NCBI GenBank assembly: GCA_040391135.1 | Contig: JBEBYL010000017.1 | Location: 1-64,000 of the forward strand | DNA from: G025836975 sp040391135 | GTDB taxonomy: Bacteria > Pseudomonadota > Gammaproteobacteria > Burkholderiales > Burkholderiaceae_B | Length of the DNA: 64,000 nt | Direction: 5' to 3' | Shown here: positions 7,467-16,697 of the stretch, piece after piece | Layout: the number at the start of each line of letters is the position of its first letter | Position numbering within the stretch: the stretch's first letter is position 1 | Position numbers and translations under genes: made by a program | The notes under the pieces: generated by a model | Databases searched by the model: none | What the model was told of the DNA's origin: nothing | Seen by the model: only the letters and a program-made list of their open reading frames with translations

Positions 7467-9761
7467 ATGACGATTACTCATAATTTAGGCTTCCCCCGCA
7501 TCGGCGTCCAGCGCGAGTTGAAGCGTGCGCTGGAAGCCTATTGGGCCGGCAAGCAGACGGCAGATGAATTGGAGGCGACTGGGCGCGAACTGCGCGCCCG
7601 CCATTGGGCCCTTCAAGCGAAGTCAGGCCTGGCTTTTGTGCCGGTGGGCGATTTCGCCTGGTATGACCATGTACTGGAATGGACCTGCCTGTTGGGCGCT
7701 GTTCCGGCCCGTTTCGCCCAGGCCTCGGGCGAAGGCGTGTCGCTGGACACGCTGTTCCGCATGGCCCGGGGGCGTGCGCCCACCGGTTCTCCGGCCGCCG
7801 CCTGCGAAATGACCAAATGGTTCGATACCAATTACCACTACATCGTGCCCGAACTCGTGCCGGAGCAATCCTATCGCATTGCCCGCAGCTATCTCTTCGA
7901 TCAGATCCGCGAGGCCCAAGCACTGGGCCACCGCGTCAAGCCGGTTATTCCGGGCCCCTTGACCTGGCTGTGGCTGGGCAAGGGCGATGCCTTTGACCAA
8001 GGCGCCGGCGATACGGCCAAGCTGGCCCTGCTCGATGCGCTCCTGCCCGTCTACAAAGAGGTCCTGAAGAAGATTGCCGCGCTGGGCGTGGAATGGGTTC
8101 AGATCGATGAGCCCATTCTTGGCCTGGACCTTCCCGACGCTTGGCGCCAGGCGTTCAAGCGCGTCTATCAGCAACTGGCGGGATCCGGCGTATCGCTGCT
8201 GCTGGCGACGTACTTCGAAAAACTGGGCGACAACGCCCAGGTGTTGAAGGATTTGCCGGTGCAGGGCGTGCATATCGATCTGGTCCGCGCCCCTGATCAA
8301 CTTGCCGAAGTCGCCGCCATACTGGCGCCTGACCAGGTTCTATCGGCGGGCCTGATTGACGGGCGCAATATATGGCGCAGCGATTTGGACGCGGCCAGTG
8401 CCCGCGTCGAAGCGCTTGTCCGCCAGCGCGGCGATAAGTTGTGGCTCGCTCCCTCGTGCTCCTTGCTGCACGTGCCGGTCGATCTGGATGCCGAACAGGA
8501 GCTGGATGCCGAATTGAAAGGCTGGCTTTCCTTTGCCACGCAGAAGCTGGACGAGTTGCGCCTTTTGGCGGCGTCCCTGGACGACTCGGCCGACCCGGCG
8601 ACCCGGCAGGCCGTGCAGCGGCAGCGCGACGCGCTGCAAGCCAGGAAAAATTCGGCGCGCATCCATAACCGCGGCGTCCAGCAGCGTCTTGAAGCATCGG
8701 CCGGCCTGGCGCGCGACCGCGCTCCCTTTGCCCGGCGCATTACCCATCAACAGGAAAAACTGGGCCTGCCGGCATATCCCACCACGACCATAGGCTCCTT
8801 TCCCCAGACATCCGAAATCAGGGTGTTGCGCCGGGATTGGAAGGCTGGAACGCTGGGCGATGCGGCCTACGAAAAAGCCATGCGCGCCGAAATCGAGCAC
8901 GTGATTCGCTTCCAGGAGAAAGTCGGGCTGGATGTGCTGGTCCACGGCGAACCTGAGCGCAACGACATGGTGGAATATTTCGGCGAACTGCTGGGGGGAT
9001 TCGCCTTCACCCAGAACGGCTGGGTGCAAAGCTATGGCTCGCGCTGCGTCAAGCCGCCCATTATTTTCGGCGATGTCGCGCGGCCGGCCGCCATGACGGT
9101 TGCCTGGTCGGCCTATGCGCAATCGCTGACCGACAAGCCGGTCAAGGGCATGTTGACGGGGCCGGTCACCATTTTGCAATGGTCCTTCGTGCGCGACGAC
9201 CAGCCGCGCGAAACCACTTGCCGGCAATTGGCCCTGGCACTGCGCGACGAGGTCACCGACCTGGAGGCGGCCGGCATTGCCGTCATCCAGATCGACGAGC
9301 CGGCATTCCGCGAAGGCCTTCCCCTGCGGCGCGCCGACTGGCAGGCTTATCTTGACTGGGCCGTCGATTGCTTCCGCCTGTCGACCGGCGGCGTGCGGGA
9401 CGACACGCAGATACACACCCATATGTGCTATTCGGAATTCAACGACATCATCGAATCGATAGCCGCCATGGATGCCGACGTCATCACGATTGAAACCTCG
9501 CGCTCCAACATGGAGCTGCTGGGCGCCTTCGAAGATTTCCACTATCCGAACGATATCGGGCCGGGGGTCTACGATATCCATTCGCCCAACATACCCAAGC
9601 TGGACTGGATGGTCGATCTGATGAAAAAGGCGGCGACCCGCCTGCCGCCCGAGCGCCTGTGGGTGAATCCCGATTGCGGCCTGAAGACACGCGGCTGGCC
9701 CGAAACGGAAGCGGCGCTGGTGGCGATGGTCAAGGCAGCCCAAACACTGCGCTATACTTAG
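7467..9761 (+). CDS. metE: Cobalamin-independent methionine synthase
   Basis: Transfers the methyl group of 5-methyltetrahydropteroyl-triglutamate to homocysteine, the last step of methionine synthesis, in the cytoplasm. The 764-residue length is normal for the two-barrel enzyme. The N-terminus GFPRIGVQRELKRALEAYW is conserved. Zinc ligands are visible as His652 and Cys654 (HTHMC), Glu676 (ITIE) and Cys737 (NPDCGLKTRGW). They correspond to E. coli H641/C643/E665/C726 with a constant offset of 11. It is divergent from metR. The DUF2889 gene follows after 32 bp without a visible terminator. Confidence 0.98.
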   Translation: MTITHNLGFPRIGVQRELKRALEAYWAGKQTADELEATGRELRARHWALQAKSGLAFVPVGDFAWYDHVLEWTCLLGAVPARFAQASGEGVSLDTLFRMARGRAPTGSPAAACEMTKWFDTNYHYIVPELVPEQSYRIARSYLFDQIREAQALGHRVKPVIPGPLTWLWLGKGDAFDQGAGDTAKLALLDALLPVYKEVLKKIAALGVEWVQIDEPILGLDLPDAWRQAFKRVYQQLAGSGVSLLLATYFEKLGDNAQVLKDLPVQGVHIDLVRAPDQLAEVAAILAPDQVLSAGLIDGRNIWRSDLDAASARVEALVRQRGDKLWLAPSCSLLHVPVDLDAEQELDAELKGWLSFATQKLDELRLLAASLDDSADPATRQAVQRQRDALQARKNSARIHNRGVQQRLEASAGLARDRAPFARRITHQQEKLGLPAYPTTTIGSFPQTSEIRVLRRDWKAGTLGDAAYEKAMRAEIEHVIRFQEKVGLDVLVHGEPERNDMVEYFGELLGGFAFTQNGWVQSYGSRCVKPPIIFGDVARPAAMTVAWSAYAQSLTDKPVKGMLTGPVTILQWSFVRDDQPRETTCRQLALALRDEVTDLEAAGIAVIQIDEPAFREGLPLRRADWQAYLDWAVDCFRLSTGGVRDDTQIHTHMCYSEFNDIIESIAAMDADVITIETSRSNMELLGAFEDFHYPNDIGPGVYDIHSPNIPKLDWMVDLMKKAATRLPPERLWVNPDCGLKTRGWPETEAALVAMVKAAQTLRYT

Positions 9762-9793
9762 AGGGTTTATCGCAATATTCGCAACTTCCATTC

Positions 9794-10369
9794 ATGCCTT
9801 TGCCTCCTCCCGATACCGCTCGCGAGCCCTTGCACACGCGTTCCATACGTGTGGACTCGTTTGTCCGGGAGGACGGCCAGTGGGATATCGAAGCCGAACT
9901 GATCGACGTCAAGGCTTATGATTTCCCCAAAAGGGCGGGCGCCATGCATCATGCGGGCGAGCCCGTCCATCACATGCACCTTCGCGTCACCATCGACGAC
10001 CAGTTCACCATCACGGCCGCCATGGCCGACTACGATGCCGCCCCCTACAATCAGGAATGCATGGCCATCGCGCCCGATTACCGCGCGCTGGTCGGCATGA
10101 ACCTGCTGCGCAATTTCCGGCAGGCCGTGAAGGATCGTTTCGGCAGGACGGCGGGCTGTACCCACATGACCGAGCTTTCCTATGTGCTGCCCACCGTGGC
10201 CGTCCAGACCATGGCCAATCGGCGCAGGAAGGAACAGGAAGCCGGGCAGGGGCAAAAGCGGCCGTTCCAGCTTGAAGGCTGCCACGCCTTGCGGCTCGAT
10301 GGTCCGGTGGCGCGCGAGTTCTACCCCAAGTGGTATGTGGCTCCGAAGACGGAAGCAAAATGCGAGTAG
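9794..10369 (+). CDS. DUF2889-family protein
   Basis: Conserved betaproteobacterial protein of unknown function. The start is placed at MPLPPPDTAREPLHTRSIRVDSF (9794), giving 191 residues; upstream in-frame starts lie inside metE. The family pattern is visible: RxI, WDIEAELIDVKAYDF, HHMHLRVTIDD, then a Cys/His-containing middle (NQECMAIAPDY, GCTHMTEL). No signal peptide or membrane segment is seen, so it should be cytoplasmic. It normally sits just upstream of sucCD near recA-recX in Burkholderiales (from memory), which holds here except for the intervening metR-metE pair. Confidence 0.85.
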   Translation: MPLPPPDTAREPLHTRSIRVDSFVREDGQWDIEAELIDVKAYDFPKRAGAMHHAGEPVHHMHLRVTIDDQFTITAAMADYDAAPYNQECMAIAPDYRALVGMNLLRNFRQAVKDRFGRTAGCTHMTELSYVLPTVAVQTMANRRRKEQEAGQGQKRPFQLEGCHALRLDGPVAREFYPKWYVAPKTEAKCE

Positions 10370-10453
10370 GCTATCCTCATCGGCGGGCAAGGGTGTCCCA
10401 GGGCACAGGCGCACGCGTTCTTTTTCTTATCTTTACGTTCTGACAGGTAACAA

Positions 10454-11614
<1,161 letters not shown>

Positions 11615-11636
11615 GAATATTGCCGAGGATTTGTAA

Positions 11637-12518
11637 ATGTCGATTCTGATCAACAAAGACACTAAAGTCATTACCCAGGGGATCACCGGTAAAACCGGCC
11701 AGTTCCACACACATATGTGCCGCGAATACGCGAACGGCAAGAATGCCTTCGTCGCGGGCGTGCACCCCAAGAAAGCCGGCGAGAACTTCGAAGGCGTGCC
11801 CATCTTCGGTTCCGTCAAGGACGCCAAGGCGCAAACCGGCGCCACCGTGTCGGTCATTTATGTTCCGCCCGCGGGCGCGGCGGCCGCCATCTGGGAAGCC
11901 GTCGAGGCCGACCTGGACCTGGTCATCTGCATTACCGAAGGCATCCCCGTGCGCGACATGCTGGAAGTTCGCAACCGCATGCGCGACCAGAACAAGAAAA
12001 CCTTGCTGCTTGGGCCCAACTGCCCGGGCCTGATCACGCCCGACGAACTGAAGATCGGCATCATGCCGGGCCACATTTCCCGCAAGGGCCGTATCGGCGT
12101 GGTCAGCCGTTCCGGCACGCTGACCTATGAAGCCGTGGCGCAGCTGACCGAGCTGGGCCTGGGCCAATCCACGGCCGTGGGCATCGGCGGCGACCCCATC
12201 AATGGCCTCAAGCATGTCGACGTGCTGCAGATGTTCAACGACGACCCCGACACCGACGCCGTGGTCATGATCGGCGAAATCGGCGGCCCCGATGAAGTCA
12301 ACGCCGCCGAATGGGCCAAAGACAACATGAAGAAGCCGGTCGTCGGCTTCATCGCAGGCGTCACGGCTCCGGCCGGCAAGCGCATGGGACACGCCGGCGC
12401 GCTGATCTCCGGCGGCGCCGATACGGCGGATGCCAAACTCGAAATCATGGAAGCTTGCGGCATCCGCACCACCCGCGATCCGTCCGAAATGGGCAAACTG
12501 CTCAAGTCGGTACTGTAA
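11637..12518 (+). CDS. sucD: Succinate-CoA ligase alpha subunit
   Basis: The alpha subunit binds CoA and carries the phosphohistidine intermediate. The 293-residue protein has the Rossmann CoA-binding motif VITQGITGKTGQFH at the N-terminus and LLGPNCPG in the middle. The active-site His252 lies in GHAGALISGG. It forms an operon with sucC and ends at a clear intrinsic terminator. Confidence 0.98.
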   Translation: MSILINKDTKVITQGITGKTGQFHTHMCREYANGKNAFVAGVHPKKAGENFEGVPIFGSVKDAKAQTGATVSVIYVPPAGAAAAIWEAVEADLDLVICITEGIPVRDMLEVRNRMRDQNKKTLLLGPNCPGLITPDELKIGIMPGHISRKGRIGVVSRSGTLTYEAVAQLTELGLGQSTAVGIGGDPINGLKHVDVLQMFNDDPDTDAVVMIGEIGGPDEVNAAEWAKDNMKKPVVGFIAGVTAPAGKRMGHAGALISGGADTADAKLEIMEACGIRTTRDPSEMGKLLKSVL

Positions 12519-12527
12519 GTATTGACA

Positions 12528-12552
12528 GGGCTCGCCACAAGCGGGCCCTTTT
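12528..12552 (+). terminator. Intrinsic terminator of the sucCD operon
   Basis: GGGCTCGC (12528-12535) pairs with GCGGGCCC (12541-12548) through eight base pairs including one G-U. The loop is 5 nt and a TTTT run follows. It begins 9 nt after the sucD stop codon. Confidence 0.8.
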
Positions 12553-12631
12553 ATACTGCGCAGCCGGTTTTAAGGTTTCAAGACCGGTTGCGCTCGCAGG
12601 GCCTTGCGGCGAACCTTACAATAAGCTGAAT

Positions 12632-12637
12632 TATAAT
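12632..12637 (+). promoter_or_regulatory. Probable -10 element of the terC promoter
   Basis: A perfect TATAAT at 12632-12637 lies 82 bp before terC, in the AT-richer part of the sucD-terC gap. No strong -35 is seen at 16-18 bp spacing, so the start site is a guess. The leader of about 75 nt is short for the Mn-sensing yybP-ykoY riboswitch found before some terC-family genes, and I could not recognise its motifs. Confidence 0.5.
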
Positions 12638-12719
12638 GGCCCGTTTTTTTGACCCCCGACGTACTGGCTGCGGCCGGGTATTTTCGTTAACTACGCCTCT
12701 AGGTTAAAACGGACAAAAA

Positions 12720-13439
12720 ATGATTGAGTTTTTTCAAACGCTCCATTGGGGAGCCGTATTCCAGATCATCCTGATCGATATCCTGCTGGGCGGCGATAAC
12801 GCCGTGGTCATTGCGCTGGCCTGCCGCAATTTGCAGCACAAGCAGCGCATACAGGGCATTTTGTGGGGTACCGCGGGCGCCATTATCTTGCGCGTCCTGC
12901 TGATCGCTTTCGCGCTTACGCTGCTGGGCATTCCCTTCCTGAAGATTGTCGGCGCCTTGCTGCTGGTATGGATAGGCATCAAGCTGCTGGTTCCCGAGGA
13001 AGACGAACACGGCAATATCAAGGGCGGCAGCTCTGTGCTTAGCGCGGTCAAGACGATTCTTATCGCCGACTTCGTCATGAGCCTGGACAATGTCATCGCC
13101 ATTGCCGGCGCCGCACAGAATACGCACCTGGATCACCAGCTGTATTATGTGATCTTCGGCCTGGTGGTCAGCGTGCCCATCATCATTTGGGGCAGCACGA
13201 TCGTCTTGAAGCTCATCGACCGCTTCCCCATCGTGGTCACCCTGGGTGCCGCGCTGCTGGGCTGGATTGCCGGCGGCATGCTGGTCACCGATGTATTCGT
13301 GGTTGAACAATTCGGCCCAACGACCACCACAATCAAGATCGCCGCCGAGGTAATCGGCGCCATCCTAGTCGTAGCGGTGGGCAAATGGATTGCCAGCCGC
13401 GGCAGTTCCTCCAAGGATCAAACGAATGAGTCTGTTTAA
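12720..13439 (+). CDS. TerC-family integral membrane protein (Alx/MntP-exporter-like)
   Basis: Polytopic inner-membrane protein of 239 residues with about seven hydrophobic segments. It shows the TerC hallmark acidic intramembrane motifs IDILLGGDNAVVIALACR near the N-terminus and IADFVMSLDNVIAIAG in the middle. TerC-family proteins are linked to metal-ion export (Mn2+ for Alx-type proteins) and tellurite resistance; the ion here is unknown. It follows sucCD, a neighbourhood I recall as common in Burkholderiales. The final codons overlap the next small gene by 14 bp. Confidence 0.9.
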   Translation: MIEFFQTLHWGAVFQIILIDILLGGDNAVVIALACRNLQHKQRIQGILWGTAGAIILRVLLIAFALTLLGIPFLKIVGALLLVWIGIKLLVPEEDEHGNIKGGSSVLSAVKTILIADFVMSLDNVIAIAGAAQNTHLDHQLYYVIFGLVVSVPIIIWGSTIVLKLIDRFPIVVTLGAALLGWIAGGMLVTDVFVVEQFGPTTTTIKIAAEVIGAILVVAVGKWIASRGSSSKDQTNESV

Positions 13440-13551
13440 GTCATCAGGCCGCAAGAAGCCGGACGAGTCCGGCCTGTCCTTGCTGCAAGGCCTGGGCATT
13501 CTGGCCCTGATCGGTATCGCCGCGGCGGTGCTGCTCAACTATTTCGCCTAG
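13426..13551 (+). CDS. 41-residue single-span membrane peptide overlapping terC
   Basis: ATG at 13426 opens a 41-residue frame that overlaps the terC end by 14 bp and stops 6 bp before hemC. It has a basic, polar N-terminus (MSLFKSSGRKKPDESG) and one hydrophobic helix (about 19-40, LLQGLGILALIGIAAAVLLN), so an N-in inner-membrane orientation is likely. The positioning between terC and hemC, with overlap and no spare bases, supports real translation by coupling. I do not recognise the family; a partner or regulator of the TerC protein is a guess. Confidence 0.65.
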   Translation: MSLFKSSGRKKPDESGLSLLQGLGILALIGIAAAVLLNYFA

Positions 13552-13557
13552 GCCGGC

Positions 13558-14505
13558 ATGTCCGACTCGCCTGTAAAACTGGTGATTGCAACCCGCGCCA
13601 GCCGGCTTGCCTTGTGGCAAGCCGAGCATGTGCGGGATTGCTTGCAATCCCTGTATCCCAAGTGCCAGGTCAGCCTGCTGACCATGACGACGCGGGGCGA
13701 TCAGATACTCGATCGCTCTTTGTCCAAGGTCGGCGGCAAGGGCCTGTTCGTCAAAGAGCTGGAAACCGCCTTGCTTGACGGCCGGGCCGATCTGGCCGTG
13801 CATTCCCTTAAAGATGTTCCGGTCGACATGCAAAGCCCCTTTGCCTTGTCGGTCATTCTTGAACGGGACGATCCGCGCGACGCCTTCGTCTCCAACGATT
13901 TCGATACGCTCGATGCCTTGCCCGCCGGCGCTGTGGTGGGTACATCCAGCCTGCGCCGCGAAGCGCAACTGCGCGAGCGATATCCCCATATACACGTGCA
14001 GCCCTTGCGCGGCAATCTCGATACCCGGCTGGGCAAGCTCGATCGCGGCGATTACGCCGCCATCATTCTTGCGGCGGCCGGCCTGCGGCGCCTGGGGCTG
14101 GCTTCGCGCATACGCGGCTGCCTGTCGCCGCAGCAAAGCCTGCCGGCGGCCGGGCAGGGCGCGCTGGGCATAGAAATCCTCGATTCCCGCGCCGACATGC
14201 GGGCGTGGCTCACGCCGTTGGGCGATGCCGCCGCCACGGCCTGCACACTGGCCGAAAGAGCGGTATCGCGTGTTCTGGGCGGTTCCTGCCAAGTCCCCCT
14301 GGCCGCGTTTGCGCAACTGGAGGGCGACACCCTAAGCCTTGACGCGCTGGTCGCCGAACCCGATGGCTCGCGCATCCTGCGCGCCCACGCCAGCGGTCCG
14401 GCATCGCAGGCGGAGCAATTGGGCGAGCAGGCGGCGCAAGACCTGCTCGACAAGGGCGCCGGCGCCATCCTGGCCAGGCTGTCGGCTCCTGACGCGGCCT
14501 CCTGA
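13558..14505 (+). CDS. hemC: Hydroxymethylbilane synthase (porphobilinogen deaminase)
   Basis: Polymerises four porphobilinogens to hydroxymethylbilane in haem synthesis. The 315-residue protein has ATRASRLALWQAEHV at the N-terminus and the catalytic Asp86 in HSLKDVP. The substrate-binding arginines are in GTSSLRREAQL and RGNLDTRL. The dipyrromethane-cofactor cysteine is Cys244 in LGGSCQVPLAAF. It starts the hemC-hemD-hemX-hemY cluster. Confidence 0.98.
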   Translation: MSDSPVKLVIATRASRLALWQAEHVRDCLQSLYPKCQVSLLTMTTRGDQILDRSLSKVGGKGLFVKELETALLDGRADLAVHSLKDVPVDMQSPFALSVILERDDPRDAFVSNDFDTLDALPAGAVVGTSSLRREAQLRERYPHIHVQPLRGNLDTRLGKLDRGDYAAIILAAAGLRRLGLASRIRGCLSPQQSLPAAGQGALGIEILDSRADMRAWLTPLGDAAATACTLAERAVSRVLGGSCQVPLAAFAQLEGDTLSLDALVAEPDGSRILRAHASGPASQAEQLGEQAAQDLLDKGAGAILARLSAPDAAS

Positions 14506-14534
14506 ACGGCGCCGCGACCGTGCCCGAGGCGGCC

Positions 14535-15338
14535 ATGAAAGCCAGCGTCGTCCTGACCCGGCCTCAAGGTAAGAACGAAGCGCTGGCGCAACGCCTGGCC
14601 GTGGCCGGACTGTCCGCGCTGGCCTTGCCCGCTCTGGAACTCAAGCCGCTGGAACGCCAGGCGGTGCAGTTGCCGCCGCCCGAACACTACGACCTGATCG
14701 TTTTTGTAAGCAGTAACGCGGCTCGCTTCTATATCGACATGCTGGCCGGGCAGGGGCGGCCCGGCCCCTGGCCGGCGGCGACACGGGCGGCGACGGTGGG
14801 CGCGCCCAGCGCCCGCTACCTGCGCGATGCGGGCTGCGTTCCGGCCAGCCACATATTGCATCCCGATGCGCAAAGCGATACGCAGGACTCCGAAGGCCTG
14901 TGGAGGGTGCTTGAACCGATGCTCGGAAGTTTCAAGCGCGTGCTCATCGTGCGTGGCACATCGGGACGGGAATGGCTGGGCGGGCGTTTCGATCAGGCCG
15001 GCATCCAGGCCGACCGCCTGGCGCTGTACGATCGCCAGGCCGCTATCTGGGATGCACGGCAGGGCGGCCTGCTGGCGGCGGCATTGGCCGCGCCCGCCCC
15101 ATGCATATTCCTGCTGACCAGCGGCGAGGGCGTGGACGCGGTGCATGCGAACATGCTCAGGCTGGGGCTGTGGGACGCATGGACGCGTTCGCGTTTTGTC
15201 GCCATACACGAACGTGTTGCAAGCCGCTTACAATCCGTGCTCGGGGCTTCTGGTAAGGTGGAGCCGCCAATGGTAAAACTATGCCAGCCAGACGACGATG
15301 CCATTTTCCAGGCCATCGTCCACGCGGCATCGCTTTAA
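14535..15338 (+). CDS. hemD: Uroporphyrinogen-III synthase
   Basis: Cyclises hydroxymethylbilane with inversion of ring D. HemD is poorly conserved; recognition rests on the bilobal pattern VVLTRPQGKNEALAQRLAVAGL at the start, DLIVFVSSNAARFY, VLIVRGTSGREWL and IFLLTSGEGVDAV, plus its position right after hemC. The start is placed at ATG 14535, preceded by GAGG, rather than the in-frame GTG at 14520; this gives 267 residues. Confidence 0.92.
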   Translation: MKASVVLTRPQGKNEALAQRLAVAGLSALALPALELKPLERQAVQLPPPEHYDLIVFVSSNAARFYIDMLAGQGRPGPWPAATRAATVGAPSARYLRDAGCVPASHILHPDAQSDTQDSEGLWRVLEPMLGSFKRVLIVRGTSGREWLGGRFDQAGIQADRLALYDRQAAIWDARQGGLLAAALAAPAPCIFLLTSGEGVDAVHANMLRLGLWDAWTRSRFVAIHERVASRLQSVLGASGKVEPPMVKLCQPDDDAIFQAIVHAASL

Positions 15339-15365
15339 AAAAGCTCCAAGGATTACAATCTCGCC

Positions 15366-16694
15366 ATGACTGATAAAAAACCCGAGATCACGCAGGCGCC
15401 GCGGACCGCCGCGCCTGCCGCTACTTCATCGCCGGGGCCCGCGACGTCTGCCAGCGCAGCCAAGAAAGGTCCGGCCGGCGCCGCCAAGCCGCGCTCCATG
15501 CTCCTGCCCGCCTTCATTGTGGTGCTGCTTATCGCCTTGGCGCTGGCCGCAGGCCTCTGGTACCAGCAACGGCTTTTGGATGAAACCCGCCAGACCCTGA
15601 CCGGCCAGGTCCAGAATAGTGCCAGCGCCGTCAACCAGGCGGTCGAGCAAGCCCAGCAGGCACTGTCGCTGGCGCAAGAGCAATCCAGGAAGATCGATGT
15701 TCTGGAGAACTCGCTGCGCGAATCCCAGGATCAGGCCGATAGCCTGGAGCAGGCCTTCCAGACCCTGACCGACAGCGGTTCCGATCTGGTCCTTATCAAC
15801 GATGTCGATCATCTGGTCACGATCGCCCAGCAGCAATTGCAGTTAAGCGGCAATGTCGCCAACGCCGTGATCTCTCTTGAAACGGCGCAGGCCCAGTTGG
15901 CGCGCGCCAATCGCCCGGCCCTGGCATCCTTGCAGCAAGCCCTCAATGGCGATCTCGACCGCTTGCGGGCCGCCTCGACCATCGACACCGCCATGCTGTC
16001 CAGCCAACTGGAGGAATTGGGCAATCTCATCAACGAAGCGCCCTTGCTGGTTCCCGACGACGCCGCGCCCGAACCGGTGCCGGCCCCGCAGGCCGCTGCG
16101 CCGTCCATGTCGGCCGATTCCGGCAGCCCCGGCTACGCCGATCCCGACGCTCCCTGGTGGAAGCAGGGCATCGACACCGCGCAGCAATGGTCGAGTTCGG
16201 CTTGGGACGCCATCCGCCAGGATCTGGGCCAGTTCATTACCGTACGCCGCGTCGACGACGCAACCGCTTTATTGATGTCGCCGGATCAGGCCGCGCGTTT
16301 CCGCGAAACCCTGCGGTTGCGCAGCATGACGGCGCAATTGGCCTTGCTGATGCATCAGCCTAAGGTCTGGGACGCTGAAACCGCCGTGCTGGTCAAGGCG
16401 CTTGAAACACGTTTCGATTCCAGGTCGCAGCAAGTGCGCCAGGCGCTGAAAGTCGCCCGGCAACTGGCCGACACCCCGATAGACGTCAAGCTGCCCACGG
16501 TGGACAACAGTTTGCAGGCCATTGCGGCTCTGCGCGAAGCCAGCGCACGGCAAGCCGAGGAAGGCGCTATCGCGGCGCCCGGTCAGCCGGAGCCCGACAC
16601 CGGCGCCGAACCCCAGACCGACCCGGCCGCTCCCGCGACGGAATCCGCGCCGGACTCGTCCACGGGCGCCAGTGCAAGCCTGTTGCAGGGGTAA
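15366..16694 (+). CDS. hemX: HemX-family membrane protein (uroporphyrinogen-III C-methyltransferase-annotated, DUF513)
   Basis: The 442-residue protein has a Pro/Ala-rich cytoplasmic tail (1-40), one transmembrane helix (about 43-62, LLPAFIVVLLIALALAAGLW), a coiled-coil-like Gln/Ala/Glu-rich stretch (about 63-140) and a periplasmic helical domain. The C-terminal ~45 residues are Ala/Pro/Glu-rich and low-complexity. The protein lacks SAM-dependent methyltransferase motifs despite the traditional name. It lies between hemD and hemY, 3 bp before hemY, as in most gammaproteobacteria and betaproteobacteria. Its biochemical role is unproven. Confidence 0.9.
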   Translation: MTDKKPEITQAPRTAAPAATSSPGPATSASAAKKGPAGAAKPRSMLLPAFIVVLLIALALAAGLWYQQRLLDETRQTLTGQVQNSASAVNQAVEQAQQALSLAQEQSRKIDVLENSLRESQDQADSLEQAFQTLTDSGSDLVLINDVDHLVTIAQQQLQLSGNVANAVISLETAQAQLARANRPALASLQQALNGDLDRLRAASTIDTAMLSSQLEELGNLINEAPLLVPDDAAPEPVPAPQAAAPSMSADSGSPGYADPDAPWWKQGIDTAQQWSSSAWDAIRQDLGQFITVRRVDDATALLMSPDQAARFRETLRLRSMTAQLALLMHQPKVWDAETAVLVKALETRFDSRSQQVRQALKVARQLADTPIDVKLPTVDNSLQAIAALREASARQAEEGAIAAPGQPEPDTGAEPQTDPAAPATESAPDSSTGASASLLQG

Positions 16695-16697
16695 GCC

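Noticed and set aside
8340..9791. 483-codon minus-strand open frame opposite metE
   Set aside because: metE is intact with all zinc ligands; this is its antisense shadow.
12638..12719. Possible yybP-ykoY Mn2+ riboswitch before terC
   Set aside because: The leader after the -10 element is only about 75 nt and I could not find the conserved riboswitch motifs.
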